Assembly: GCF_040954835.1 (NCBI RefSeq)
Contig: NC_090718.1
Location: 15,267,532-15,331,531 of the forward strand
DNA length: 64,000 nt
Source of the DNA: Lepisosteus oculatus
Taxonomy: Eukaryota > Chordata > Actinopteri > Semionotiformes > Lepisosteidae
Direction of reading: 5' to 3'
This document shows, piece by piece, positions 52,801 to 64,000 of this stretch. The notes under the pieces are model-generated. The model was not told the DNA's origin. It saw only the letters and a program-made list of their open reading frames with translations, and made no database searches. Numbering within the stretch: position 1 is the first letter of the stretch; every line of letters begins with the position of its first letter. The position numbers were made by a program, and so were the translations under genes.

Positions 52801-55800
52801 GTGTCAGTGTGTGACTGTGTCAGTGTGTCTCAGGGTGTGACTGTGTCAGTGTGTGACTGTGCCTGTGTGTCTCAGGGTGTGCCTGTGTCAGTGTGTGACT
52901 GTGTCAGTGTGTCTCAGGGTGTGCCTGTGTCAGTGTGTGACTGTGCCTGTGTGTCTCAGGGTGTGCCTGTGTCAGTGTGTGACTGTGCCAGTGTGTCTCA
53001 GGGTGTGCCTGTGTCAGTGTGTGACTGTGCCTGTGTGTCTCAGGGTGTGCCTGTGTCAGTGTGTGACTGTGTCAGTGTGTCTCGGGGTGTGACTGTGCCT
53101 GTGTGTCTCGGGGTGTGCCTGTGTCAGTGTGTGACTGTGCCTGTGTGTCTCAGGGTGTGCCTGTGTCAGTGTGTGACTGTGTCAGTGTGTCTCAGGGTGT
53201 GACTGTGTCAGTGTGTGACTGTGCCTGTGTGTCTCAGGGTGTGCCTGTGTCAGTGTGTGACTGTGTCAGTGTGTCTCAGGGTGTGCCTGTGTCAGTGTGT
53301 GACTGTGCCTGTGTGTCTCAGGGTGTGCCTGTGTCAGTGTGTGACTGTGCCTGTGTGTCTCAGGGTGTGCCTGTGTCAGTGTGTGACTGTGCCAGTGTGT
53401 CTCAGGGTGTGCCTGTGTCAGTGTGTGACTGTGCCAGTGTGTCTCGGGGTGTGCCTGTGTCAGTGTGTGACTGTGCCTGTGTGTCTCAGGGTGTGCCTGT
53501 GTCAGTGTGTGACTGTGCCAGTGTGTCTCAGGGTGTGCCTGTGTCAGTGTGTGACTGTGCCAGTGTGTCTCAGTGTGTGACTGTGCCAGTGTGTGACTGT
53601 GTCAGTGTGTCTCAGGGTGTGACTGTGTCAGTGTGTGACTGTGCCTGTGTGTCTCAGGGTGTGCCTGTGTCAGTGTGTGACTGTGCCTGTGTGTCTCAGG
53701 GTGTGTCTGTGTCAGTGTGTGACTGTGTCAGTGTGTCTCAGGGTGTGCCTGTGTCAGTGTGTGACTGTGCCTGTGTGTCTCAGGGTGTGCCTGTGTCAGT
53801 GTGTGACTGTGCCAGTGTGTCTCAGGGTGTGTCTGTGTCAGTGTGTGACTGTGCCAGTGTGTCTCAGGGTGTGCCTGTGTCAGTGTGTGACTGTGCCTGT
53901 GTGTCTCAGGGTGTGTCTGTGTCAGTGTGTGACTGTGCCTGTGTGTCTCAGGGTGTGCCTGTGTCAGTGTGTGACTGTGCCAGTGTGTCTCAGGGTGTGC
54001 CTGTGTCAGTGTGTGACTGTGCCTGTGTGTCTCAGGGTGTGTCTGTGTCAGTGTGTGACTGTGCCTGTGTGTCTCAGGGTGTGTCTGTGTCAGTGTGTGA
54101 CTGTGTCAGTGTGTCTCAGGGTGTGCCTGTGTCAGTGTGTGACTGTGCCTGTGTGTCTCAGGGTGTGCCTGTGTCAGTGTGTGACTGTGTCAGTGTGTCT
54201 CAGGGTGTGCCTGTGTCAGTGTGTGACTGTGCCTGTGTGTCTCAGGGTGTGCCTGTGTCAGTGTGTGACTGTGCCAGTGTGTCTCAGGGTGTGCCTGTGT
54301 CAGTGTGTGACTGTGCCTGTGTGTCTCAGGGTGTGCCTGTGTCAGTGTGTGACTGTGCCAGTGTACCTTCAGGTGGGAGCCCTCAGCCACTTTGCGCAAG
54401 GCCTCATCCAGCTTGAGCTGCTGCTGCTGCAGGAGTCTGTCCTTGTGTCCCAGCTCCTTCTGTACAGACACACACAGACACACCACAGGCTGCTGTCACT
54501 CTGGACGCTTCGTGTTGTCTCCCATTTCAGAGTCGGGGTTAAAGCAGGGTTACAGCTGTGCCAGTATAGGTTATGTATTGTCACTGAGTCTTTTCTTTAC
54601 CATGTGTTCTGAGCAGGTGACTTTTTAGTTGGGCTGTGGAAAATAGAAATTGGAGTTTAACCACGGATCTTCCTCCCTTTGCCTGTGAGGTACACAGAGG
54701 TAGAGATCTGCAGTGTTCTCTAGCGACGACAGTGTGGAGAGGCAGGTTGGAGCAGGGGAATCAGGCTCAGGCAGGTTTACTGCCCAATGACTGACAGAGG
54801 GCTGTGCTGAGCACTGCATGAAGAGCGAGAGGGAGAGATCCAGAGTATCTGCTACATGGACTCAAGGACAAAGAGACAGAATAGAGTCTTCCTCTCTGTT
54901 TATAGGACGAGGAAGAGGAAGAAGTGTCATGGGACAGTCCTATACCAGGGGTGTGAAGTATTTCAGTAGTAACAAAATCACAGAACTAAGAGGTGAAGGG
55001 ACAGGACAGGAGACGAGCACACTGTGTTAAGAGATTCGGCCTTCAGAAACTCCCTCTCCGCCCAGATGAAGAAACTGGGCTGCTAGTGAGCTCCAGCTCC
55101 TGGCTGGTCTCAGGCTGCTGTCTGAAGAAACCTCAGGCATTTATGAGCACAGTGGAGACTGACATCAAATTTAGGAAGGAATTATATATTAAAGGGAATA
55201 ATTATTTCCTTCTAAGAGTGTGTATTTTTGGGATGCTTTATCTGGTTTATATAACTAGTATTAGCAAGGGTTTCAAAGAAAAGTGTTCTGTAGAGGGTGG
55301 CCATGAATCACTGTGTCTCAGGTTTCAGTAAGGCGGGTCCATCTTCGAGAGACTCAGGGACTCACAGTCTTGGTTAATACTTCACAGAAAATAGATTGTG
55401 TATCTTGTGTTCTGTCATTACTAGGAATATTGTTTGGCTTGTACGTTTGTCTATTTGTTGATTACGCTGCTATTAAACTGTGCCAAGTTTGTGGATTGCT
55501 TGTCCACAATCCTAACTATTGACTGTAAGGGTATTTAATCAGCCTTAGTTATTTTTCTTTGTTTCTAATATTTCTGCTTTCACAGCCCACTATTTATAAC
55601 ATTTGGCATCTGACATTTAATTAATCCCAGACATACCAATTAAAATGTATAACAATATTCTAATTTATAGTTCCTGATTCCACACAAATTGTCACCATCT
55701 CATCAAATCTGAATTATGTTTTTCATAAAGATTTCAGATAATAAATGCAGAATGTTTTCTTAAATTTCAACCAAGTCGATGTGCCAGACCACTAACTCTG

Positions 55801-58551
55801 GGACTAGCGTGGTCAGAGGGCCCCTCTTGGTGTCTCTGTGCTGCCCAGGTCTCTCACCTTGTAGTCAGTCAGCAGTCTGCTGCGCTCCTCCAGCATCCTC
55901 TGCAACTCCACCTGGGGGAGACACACACACTTTTACACACTGCTGCACTGGACACAGAGGCTGGGGTCTCACACACACTGCTGCACTGGACACAGAGGCT
56001 GGGGTCTCACACACACTGCTGCACTGGACACAGAGGCTGGGGTCTCACACACACTTCTGCACTGCACACAGAGGCTGGGGTCTCACACACACTGCTGCAC
56101 TGGACACAGAGGCTGGGGTCTCACACACACTGCTGCACTGCACACAGAGGCTGGGGTCTCACACACACTGCTGCACTGGACACAGAGGCTGGGGTCTCAC
56201 ACACACTGCTGCACTGCACACAGAGGCTGGGGTCTCACACACACTGCTGCACTGCACTGGGGTCTCACACACACTGCCGCACTGCACACAGAGGCTGGGG
56301 TCTCACACACAAACAGGGCTGATGTGTGACAGTATCCTCTCCATCACTCACATTCTGGCTGTGCAGTTCATCTCTGGCCATGCTGGCCCTCAGGAGCTCC
56401 TGTTTGAGCTGCAGGACAGAGCTCTCCTGCAGGGACATGCGCTGCTGCAGGGCGTCCTGAGAGAGAGAGAGGCCGAGGGGTCTGTCACTGTCAGATAAAA
56501 AGAGCAGGACAGAGAAGCAGCGAGATGGAAGAAGAGCGGACAGTGAAACGGGGAGGGAACAGAGAGTGGTTAGAGAAGAACAGAGGAGGAAACAGAAGAG
56601 ACCCAGAACCACAGCTGGACTCGTTGCTCTTGTCAATTCTCAAGTCAGGTCTGGAGTCACTGTGGTGGTGTGTCAGCACTGACACCTGTCTCAGACAAAT
56701 CACGGGCTTTCTTGTGTTTTATTTTTAAAATAAACATACAGTGTGTAAAAACAAACAAACATGCAACCGAAACAGATGAAATATAAAACTCGGTTGGAAA
56801 GAATGGACTCTAAGAGATGGGCAGCACAGTCACCAGGGTCAGACAGGGACAAACCCAGACAGCTCAGAGGTCAGACAGAAATACAAGTTCCAAGCATGCA
56901 GAATAGGTTTCCTATTTTTTTTAAAAGATACATTCAGATTTTTATTTATTATTACAAATAAAGGTATTCGTATATTATTTTCTCTATCAAAAATATTTTT
57001 TTTACTGAAGAACTGGAATTACACTGGAATTCTTGTGACTGTATGCTGAACAAATCAAGCGTGAAACATGGACTTGTTCTCTAACCTTTAAAAACACTGA
57101 AGTGGATGTTACCTTTGAAAAAATTAAAAATAAGATTTTGCATAATTTTGGCTGCAGCTTGGGTTTCTCATTACTGGGGTACCACATCTTGCAGAAGCTG
57201 AGCTCCACCTCCCAGCCCTGCAGAAATGTTCATTTTGAAAATATTCCGTTTCAAGGGGACTCTGTTTTTGGTTTGCAGCAGCCTGGTTTATGACAATTCT
57301 TTTTTTTTTAAATGCAGCTTTATGACCATCTATGTTTAAACTACTGTGAGTCTAAATTTCTTTTCTCCTTGTTGAGTTATTACAGTACAGCTCCTAGACG
57401 TTCGTTGTGTGACAATGATGCGGGTCTGCGTGTGTTAGCAATCGTTTATGCTAAAAAATAAAGACTCAAATTGGTGATTTCTTCATGCTGTTGCAGAAAA
57501 GTTATAGAAAAGGTTCCAAAAAACACAAGTCCTAATAATCAAAAAACCCACGGGCAGGCGAAAGTCAAAACCGGGCCGGGACAGTTCAACCGAGACAACA
57601 AATCCAAATCGCACAGGCAGAAACGAGGTCGGAAACAAATGAGAGTCCGGGAAGCAACGAAGAGATCAGACCGGAAGAAGGAGGGTACGCACACCAGGGA
57701 GCCCCAGGAGAATCTGAATTAGATTACAGTTACAGTAGTAAGGGGATGAAAGGCGATGGGAAGATCCGTCGTGGTGTGAGTGTCTGTTTAAGTGGGTGCG
57801 CGTGGGAATGTGACGCTGTGTGTCAGAGTGTGTGGCCTGCGTGACAGTGTGTGCGCTGGCCCTGCCTCTGACAGCCCGGCCTGACCCAGGAGGGCTGGGT
57901 TCACATGTACTGGCTGCTCTTGGCCCTGTCATTTCCTCCCTCGGTGCAGCCTTCCCACTCGGCGGACGCGCTGTGGGACCAGACAGCGCCGGGTCTGCCG
58001 CCCTCACCTTCACGCCTTGCAGGCTGCGAGTCTCCTGCTTGTAGCGCAGCAGCTCCTTCTGTGAAAGCAAGCACAGGGACGGGTCACTCTCCAGCCTCTC
58101 CAGGCCCGCCGCCCGGGTTCCTTCCCTGCTCCAGGACCCGAGCCCACTGGGCCAGTAACCCCAGAACCCCCCCTGAAAATCTGACTGCCTTCCCCCTTCG
58201 TCGCGTTTTTAGCGCGTTCCAAAATGCACCGCGCAAACAAAGACACAAAGGAAAGGTGCCGTCTCACCTTGAGATCCTGCGACTCCGCCATGCTCTGATC
58301 CAGACGACTGCGGATAATAATCTGGAGGGAGGAAGGGAGAAACTGAGAGAAACGGGAAGAGATCGGGAGAGAGATGGGGAGAGGAGAACAGGCTAACCCA
58401 ACATCACTGAGATCTGGATGTAAATCTTACTAAACCGGTGAAGGAGACAGAGAGTGAGAAGGAGCAGACAAGGCACAGAGAGAAAAACAGCAGGACCCTT
58501 GTTCCCCAGGACAGAGACAGTCACGTGGGAGGAATTCGCAAGCAAAGAACC

Positions 58552-58582
<31 letters not shown>

Positions 58583-60921
58583 AACACCTGCGCTTCTATG
58601 CCGAGAAAAAAACAGACATGGACACCTGCGTCTCGCTGAGGGAGGGAGATACTCAGCCGTACGGGGACAGAGAGGTGACTGCACCAGGCCGACAGAGAAA
58701 CCCGTTCTGTGCAGGAGGAAAGGAGACGTACCAGCTGCTCCTCGGCGTTGTCAGCCCCTTCCCCCCCGAGACAGAGCGAGGCCTCCTGTTCGTCCTCAGG
58801 TAGTGAGCCGTGGAGCAGCAGGGCCTGGGAAGGACGCACACACACACAGCCCCTCAGTCCTGCGCATGTGACCGGACTCCGCCGGGGGAGGCTAATCTGA
58901 TCCCTGTGTGGCTCTTAAAGCTGTACCTCTCACACAGCCCGATCGTGCTGATCCGGCAATCCGACACCTGCAGCCTGCCACAGCACCTCGGAGTGGAGGG
59001 TGGGGTGTGCAGTGTGGAGTGTGGTGAGTGGAGAGTGGGTTGTGCAGTGTGGTGAGTGGGGTGTGTGTTGTGCAGTGTGGTGAGTGGGGTGTGTGTTGTG
59101 CAGTGTGGTGAGTGGGGTGTGGGTTGTGCAGTGTGGAGTGTGGTGAGTGGGGTGTGTGTTGTGCAGTGTGGTGAGTGGGGTGTGTGTTGTGCAGTGTGGT
59201 GAGTGGGGTGTGGGTTGTGCAGTGTGGTGAGTGGGGTGTGTGTTGTGCAGTGTGGTGAGTGGGGTGTGTGTTGTGCAGTGTGCAGTGTGGTGAGTGGGGT
59301 GTGGGTTGTGCAGTGTGGTGAGTGGGGTGTGTGTTGTGCAGTGTGGTGAGTGGGGTGTGCAGTGTGCAGTGTGGTGAGTGGGGTGTGTGTTGTGCAGTGT
59401 GGTGAGTGGGGTGTGGGTTGTGCAGTGTGGTGAGTGGGGTGTGGGTTGTGCAGTGTGGTGAGTGGGGTGTGGGTTGTGCAGTGTGGTGAGTGGGGTGTGT
59501 GTTGTGCAGTGTGGTGAGTGGGGTGTGGGTTGTGCAGTGTGGAGTGTGGTGAGTGGGGTGTGTGTTGTGCAGTGTGGTGAGTGGGGTGTGTGTTGTGCAG
59601 TGTGGTGAGTGGGGTGTGGGTTGTGCAGTGTGGTGAGTGGGGTGTGTGTTGTGCAGTGTGGTGAGTGGGGTGTGTGTTGTGCAGTGTGCAGTGTGGTGAG
59701 TGGGGTGTGGGTTGTGCAGTGTGGTGAGTGGGGTGTGCAGTGTGCAGTGTGGTGAGTGGGGTGTGTGTTGTGCAGTGTGGTGAGTGGGGTGTGGGTTGTG
59801 CAGTGTGGTGAGTGGGGTGTGGGTTGTGCAGTGTGGTGAGTGGGGTGTGTGTTGTGCAGTGTGGAGTGTGGTGAGTGGGGTGTGTGTTGTGCAGTGTGGA
59901 GTGTGGTGAGTGGGGTGTGGGTTGTGCAGTGTGGTGAGTGGGGTGTGGAGGTGTGAGGAGTGGGGTGTGGACTTGTGGGATGTGGGATGAGAAAGTGCAT
60001 TTCCGATGGATTCTGCCTCCTTCCTCCTTTTCAATGCAGTTCCAGACCGTCTGGTATCACCTGAAACGGAAAACGTGCCAGAGGTGCCAGGACTCACCTG
60101 CAGGCTGGAGATCATCCTCCTGGCCTCCTCCATCTCCCTCTCCAGCTGCTCCTGCTGCTCCAGCAGCTGGTCCTCCCAGGAGCTGCCCTCCCCCGCCCCC
60201 ACAGGCCCGCCCAGCGGCGCCATCACCAGCACCTCTGAGGAAGGAAGAAAGGAGGCCTGAGCTCACAAACACAGCCACCTGAGGGCCGTGCTAGGAGCTG
60301 TCTGCACCAGGGTGTTCACAGTAACAGACTCCAGGACAGCTCAAGTTCAACTCTGGGAAAAGCCAACCCAGGCTCCTGCCAGGAGCCAACAATGACCACA
60401 CTGAGCTCATGATCGGCACAAACTGGGAGCTCCAACTCAAAGCATTCAGCTCGGGGTTAGCTTTACAAACATTTCTACCTAGAGAATACCTACAGAATCC
60501 AGAGGAAAGTCCAAAAGCAGTCAATCATATTTTAGTTGGTATCCTACAGTATACTGTGGGTGCTGTCTGTGATTAAGTAATTTTTCACTCAACTAACAGC
60601 TTTTCTGCAGGTTTATAGCCTTCACTAAAACAGGCAAGGTCAACTCACATAACAGATAACAGTTAAATAATATGAGAAAGGTTCCATAAAATTTTCCTAA
60701 ATTTAAAACTAAGCATAGACAGAAAGATGGATCGATAATAAGTGTCCTATTGGCCTGTTGTGCTGCTTCTTTGTGCTGACAGGATGTTCTCTCACGGACG
60801 GGTCTCACCTGCTTTGCAACGAGCCTCCTCTAGCTGGGCGCTGAGTGTCCCCTCCTGGCTCTCTGATTGGCCAACGGCGAGCTCTCCCTTGGGGGTGTGA
60901 GCTGGGCTGGGGGAGCTCAGA
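46880..60921 (-). CDS. dixdc1: DIX domain-containing protein 1, 3' portion
   Basis: Fifteen exons, minus strand: 60921-60809, 60234-60098, 58824-58732, 58321-58268, 58058-58008, 56456-56352, 55911-55858, 54459-54367, 49999-49922, 49808-49722, 49049-48888, 48792-48726, 48544-48436, 48045-47937, 46996-46880 (stop TGA). They encode about 476 aa, matching human DIXDC1 from near residue 219 on. Domains: a coiled coil ([20 protein letters not shown], then [17 protein letters not shown] and [19 protein letters not shown]), [20 protein letters not shown], and the C-terminal DIX domain ([63 protein letters not shown]). DIX domains polymerise head to tail with Dishevelled and Axin in Wnt signalling. 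The CH/actin-binding part and start codon lie past base 64000. The C-terminus runs about 13 residues beyond human. Confidence 0.94.
47078..47500. repeat. 40-bp minisatellite in the last DIXDC1 intron
   Basis: About ten or eleven near-identical copies of ttgattggttaatggtcagg followed by ctgtggatgatactgacagg. The period is 40. Copy differences are few (gtctctgg, gatgttac, ggctttgg), so the array is young. It lies between the last two coding exons. Confidence 0.95.
48165..48425. repeat. CT-rich minisatellite in a DIXDC1 intron
   Basis: Copies of cctcccctctcctcctgtct followed by gtac or gcac, with longer variants that add ctctcctct. It reaches within about 10 bases of the donor of exon 48544-48436. 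In the transcript it is G/A-rich. Confidence 0.9.
49127..49262. repeat. Short GTGTCAGTGTGTGACT array in a DIXDC1 intron
   Basis: Tandem gtgtcagtgtgtgact and gtgtgtctcagtgtgtcact units. They share words with the large array at 50085-54362 but sit in a different intron, two exons away. The array begins about 80 bases upstream of the acceptor of exon 49049-48888. Confidence 0.85.
50085..54362. repeat. Giant 42-bp minisatellite in a DIXDC1 intron
   Basis: About 100 copies of gtgtctca(or g)gggtgtgcct followed by gtgtcagtgtgtgactgtg and a cctgt or ccagt variant. The usual period is 42; some copies are short. It fills nearly all of intron 54366-50000, and its right edge merges with the donor of exon 54459-54367. 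Because 42 is a multiple of 3, long cysteine/valine/serine-rich frames stay open; they are artefacts. Copy variants alternate in blocks, which points to higher-order duplication. Confidence 0.97.
55921..56311. repeat. 38-bp minisatellite in a DIXDC1 intron
   Basis: About ten copies of cacacacactgctgcactg followed by gacacagaggctggggtct, with gga/gca variants and one shortened copy near 56255. The array starts 10 bases from the acceptor of exon 55911-55858. Confidence 0.92.
58994..59965. repeat. 28-bp minisatellite in a DIXDC1 intron
   Basis: About 33 copies of gtggtgagtggggtgtgtgt followed by tgtgcagt, with gggttg/gtgttg variants and occasional added gtgcagt or gtggagt pieces. It lies between exons 60234-60098 and 58824-58732. 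On the minus strand it gives a long histidine/threonine/proline-rich open frame that is an artefact. Confidence 0.95.
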
Positions 60922-60927
60922 CTGGAG

Positions 60928-60930
<3 letters not shown>

Positions 60931-60966
<36 letters not shown>
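60931..60966. repeat. (GA)n microsatellite forming a polypyrimidine tract
   Basis: An uninterrupted GA run on the plus strand, that is (CT)n in the DIXDC1 transcript, directly before the acceptor cctcctccag of exon 60921-60809. The repeat is the polypyrimidine tract of that acceptor. Confidence 0.85.
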
Positions 60967-60970
<4 letters not shown>

Positions 60971-61130
60971 TGGATGGGTGAACAGCAGCAGGGACACCAG
61001 ACACCGGTGGCAAACTGACACCTGCAAGAAACTGACTCCCTGTCACAGTGTCACAAGAGTCAGACCCCAGATTCCAACAGGAGACACATTCTCACCACCC
61101 AGTGCCTTCCCACAGCCTGACCTACCATTT

Positions 61131-61164
<34 letters not shown>

Positions 61165-64000
61165 GCATTTTATTTATAATCCATTTTCATAAGTCTCATA
61201 ATTCATTCTCAAAGTGCAATAAAATTAAATATATGGAACCCAAATTAACAAACAAAATAAAATAGAGTGCAGTAAATTAATCGGAATTAAAGGATAGGAT
61301 GCTGAAGGACTAGAGCAGTGGGTTGGAATGCAATAGGGGCTAATCACTCTGAATATCAGAGTACACTGCAAATATACTGCATACCGAACAGGACGGCCTC
61401 AATATCCCCTCACACGGCCAGGAGACTGGTCTGGAACTGGTAGACCAAGCAGACCAGTAGGTGGCGCACTTTCTTGCAAATACCAAGAGTGGTGACATGC
61501 CACAGGGCGTGACAACTTTCCGAATGGGACCTTTAACTGCGCCCTTCTTTCCAAAACTGAAATTTTTTTTGTTGTTTTTTCTCGTTATTGTTGTTTTTAA
61601 ACATCCAAGTGTTTAACTCTGGTGTCACAGGCCAAATCTAAAAAAAAAAAAAAAAAAACGGGCTGTAAAATCCCTACTGCTGCCTAAAATAGGATTGGGA
61701 ACTAGGAAGAAAAGTAGATGAAACGTACGGGGGCTTCCCAGTTAAAAGAATTCCAGCCTGCGGGGGTTTGCAGCTGGCATGTGGGCGGGACAGGAAATGC
61801 CTGAGAACCCTGACATGTGCAGAACAAGGCTGGCGGGAAGGAACTACCACCCCAGAGACCCTGTCCTCACTCAGCACAGACAGGCCATCTGGCCGCCAGG
61901 AAAGAGAATCACACACAGAGAGGGTTGGTGAAAGCCGGGAGCCGAACTGAGCCCAGAGAGCACCCCCAGCTCCTCCTCGGGGAGGTCTGTGATGCATTAA
62001 TCCCATCTCAGTGACTGGCCTGACTCAGCGCTTCAGATCTCTGCTCATCGAGCTGCGCCGGTGCGGCTGTGGACCAGGGGGGCCGCTCGTTCCTGGACTC
62101 CTGCCGCTTGGCTCCTGTTGCTTTTGGCAGATCGCGAGGCTTGGAAGTCGACAACGCGGCCTGAACGATAACCGCCGAGACGCAAAAACACCACACAACA
62201 CCCTGCCGATGCTGTGTGTACAGTAAGGCACCGAGCAAGAAAGCTGAACACTGTTCACTGCCCTTGTTCTGCAGAAGTAAGAGTAAAGAAGTAAACTCTT
62301 AAAATCTAAATCGAGATAGAATCATTTACAAAACCCAACAAGCACAGAACTCTTCCCAGGCAGTCACCCAGAGCCCTTCCACTGGAGGCAGCAGCGCCTC
62401 AGGATTGCCATGCTGCTCCTCGGGGATGGCGTGTTCCTATTAAAGTGGCCACACCCTGCCCACTTCCTCGGGAAAGACAAGGCGCCCGGACGCAGACGCA
62501 GAGACGGCGGCTGGCACGGGCAGACGGGGACGGAGGAGGCTGGGACCTGGAAGGAGGGCCTCTGGGTGAAGTTTCCCAAACCTGTCTCCATGACAACACG
62601 TCAGTCACCGTGGCGCAGCACAAACAACAACACGGGGAGACAGGGGAGCGGGGGAGGGGGAGAGGGGGGGTCGCATGTGAGAAAGCTGCTGTGAATGTGC
62701 CCTTCTTTTTGTGCACTGCACAACAATGCCGGCCCCACAGCGCAGCCCTGCTCATTGTCTGCGGGGTCTGTGGGGGTTGAATGGGGCTGCGGCCCTCACC
62801 CCCGCCCGCCGCCCGCCCGCGCAGGCCCTGGTGCTCTGGCACAGCGCCAGCGGCCCCCGATCTGCCCCACACGGCCACTCCTCCTCCCGGCCGCCCCCTC
62901 TGCCGTGGGAAGCGTTTCGCGTGCCTGGGCCTGGGCCTGGGCCTGGGCCTGGGCCGCACGAACGCGCTGGCTGGACGTGGGCGGTGCGCTGACCCCTGGG
63001 ATGACATTCCCCACGGGGCACCCTGGACACGGGGTCGAGGAACAAAGAGCAGAGGAACGGCCACTCAGCCCGCAGGTTTCCAGAAGGATAAAGACTGAAG
63101 CCAACTCGGTTTCAACAAAACACGCACGGAATAGCGAGATGAAAGAAGAACTCCAGCCATTTCCACACGGCCCATCGATTCGGGGAGAGTTCATCAGGAC
63201 AGCTCCTGCGTGTAGTCACAAACCGTCGTGGGCGAAAAACAGACATTTGCATGACCTCTGCTATATCACCCACGGTCCTTATCAAAAAACACACTGGACT
63301 GTGTTAAAAGGGCTTTTGTTCGAGTTCACTTGCACAAGCACTTTCCTGACTGCAGCGTCATTGACAACTCCGTGCGACACTGAGATGATTATTTTTCCCA
63401 CAGATATAACCTCTTTTCTCCACAGCGGGTGTAAAGACTCCTGTGTGGAACAATACTTCCCACCACACTGTCCAAAAGACTAAAAGACCTCCCTCCCCTG
63501 CTTATTAGCCAGCAGCAGGACTGGCTGAAATGACGCAGACATAGAAATGACGCTGAAAAACACTGCCCATGCGGCACATGAAGTCTGCACAGAAAAGTCG
63601 GTTTCACACACGTGTCTAGAAGCTAAGGAGGGAGAGACTCCACATCGCTGCAACGTGGGCCGTTTTCAGCCTCCCTTCCTTTCTGGGCAGTTCAGAACCC
63701 TGGGCTGGCGTGAGAGCGCTGCAGAGTCTGGCTCGGAGAGCAGGGATAAAAAAAGACTCTGCACCGTATAATTAGGGCCAGGGAGAGAAACCAAACAGAA
63801 GCGCACTCTCCAGAGGAGAGCGATCAAGGCTTCCAGTCCGTGTTAAAGGAGCCGTACCGAAGTGCTCGAGGACTGCTGCCCTGCTGTGTGCGTCTCACAA
63901 CACCCACCGGGCCAGGAAAACTCTCATCTCCTCGTCACCCAGCGTCTGCAACACCGGAGGGCACACGCACGCACACACTTTACACCCTCAAACACTTACT
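60967..64000. other. DIXDC1 intron, no further exon identified
   Basis: The exon that should precede 60921-60809 (human ENPYWSVRALVQQYEG region) was not found, so this is probably intron. It contains an (ATA)n tract at 61129-61162, a CpG-rich stretch at about 62740-63010 with a GCCTGG hexamer repeat near 62922-62955, and a donor-like agtaagtg (minus strand) in the last bases. The CpG-rich part could be an internal promoter for a short DIXDC1 form, but that is a guess. Confidence 0.4.
61129..61162. repeat. (ATA)n microsatellite
   Basis: About ten ATA units followed by gcattttatttataatcc and tctcaaagtgcaataaa. The flank resembles a decayed form of the repeat end seen at 10309 and 23366. Confidence 0.75.

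Noticed and set aside
58892-60232. A 446-residue His/Thr/Pro-rich minus-strand open frame
   Set aside because: Its body is the 28-bp intronic minisatellite. Only the N-terminal part (60234-60098) is a real DIXDC1 exon, which ends at a good donor.
62399-63483. Several overlapping open frames of 90-260 residues in GC-rich DNA
   Set aside because: High GC lowers stop frequency on both strands; the frames overlap each other and match no DIXDC1 segment.
63901-64000. Possible DIXDC1 exon at the window edge (minus-strand QTLGDEEMRVFLARW)
   Set aside because: It has an acceptor-like tgttgcag but does not match the known DIXDC1 protein, and no consistent donor and phase could be set.

Overview
The window is vertebrate nuclear DNA, almost certainly from a ray-finned fish. 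It has short multi-exon genes with GT-AG introns, a fish-type GIG2-like interferon gene, decayed Tc1-like transposons, a V-SINE, a 5S-rRNA-derived SINE and many minisatellites. I cannot name the species. A non-teleost fish such as a gar or bowfin is possible, but nothing here proves it.

The right two thirds hold four genes whose order and relative strands match human chromosome 11q23 (DIXDC1, DLAT, PIH1D2, NKAPD1), read here in reverse. NKAPD1 is on the minus strand (coding 20707-24257, 5 exons, 263 aa). PIH1D2 is on the plus strand (27856-31706, 5 coding exons, 319 aa). DLAT is on the minus strand (34305-41297, 14 exons, 637 aa). The 3' part of DIXDC1 is on the minus strand (46880-60921, 15 exons seen; the 5' end lies beyond base 64000). 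Exon limits were set by hand from splice sites, reading-frame phase and recalled family similarity, and every junction keeps the frame.

The left third is mostly non-coding. Bases 1-7350 hold no gene I can recognise. A GIG2-like PARP-fold gene has its whole coding region in one exon at 11280-11921, with IRF-type GAAANNGAAA motifs about 1.8 kb upstream and a poly(A) signal at 12798. Bases 12820-20700 hold transposon fossils and a large foldback element near 18 kb. TIMM8B and SDHD, next to NKAPD1 in human, were not found there.

Functionally the four 11q23 genes are a conserved neighbourhood, not a pathway: pyruvate dehydrogenase E2 (DLAT), a dynein-assembly co-chaperone (PIH1D2), a Wnt/DIX scaffold (DIXDC1) and a little-studied basic nuclear protein (NKAPD1). 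The most unusual feature is a set of intronic tandem arrays that touch splice sites: a 45-bp array that multiplies a PIH1D2 splice donor in frame, a roughly 4.3-kb 42-bp array starting at a DIXDC1 donor, and several more in DIXDC1. I see no novel multi-gene system.
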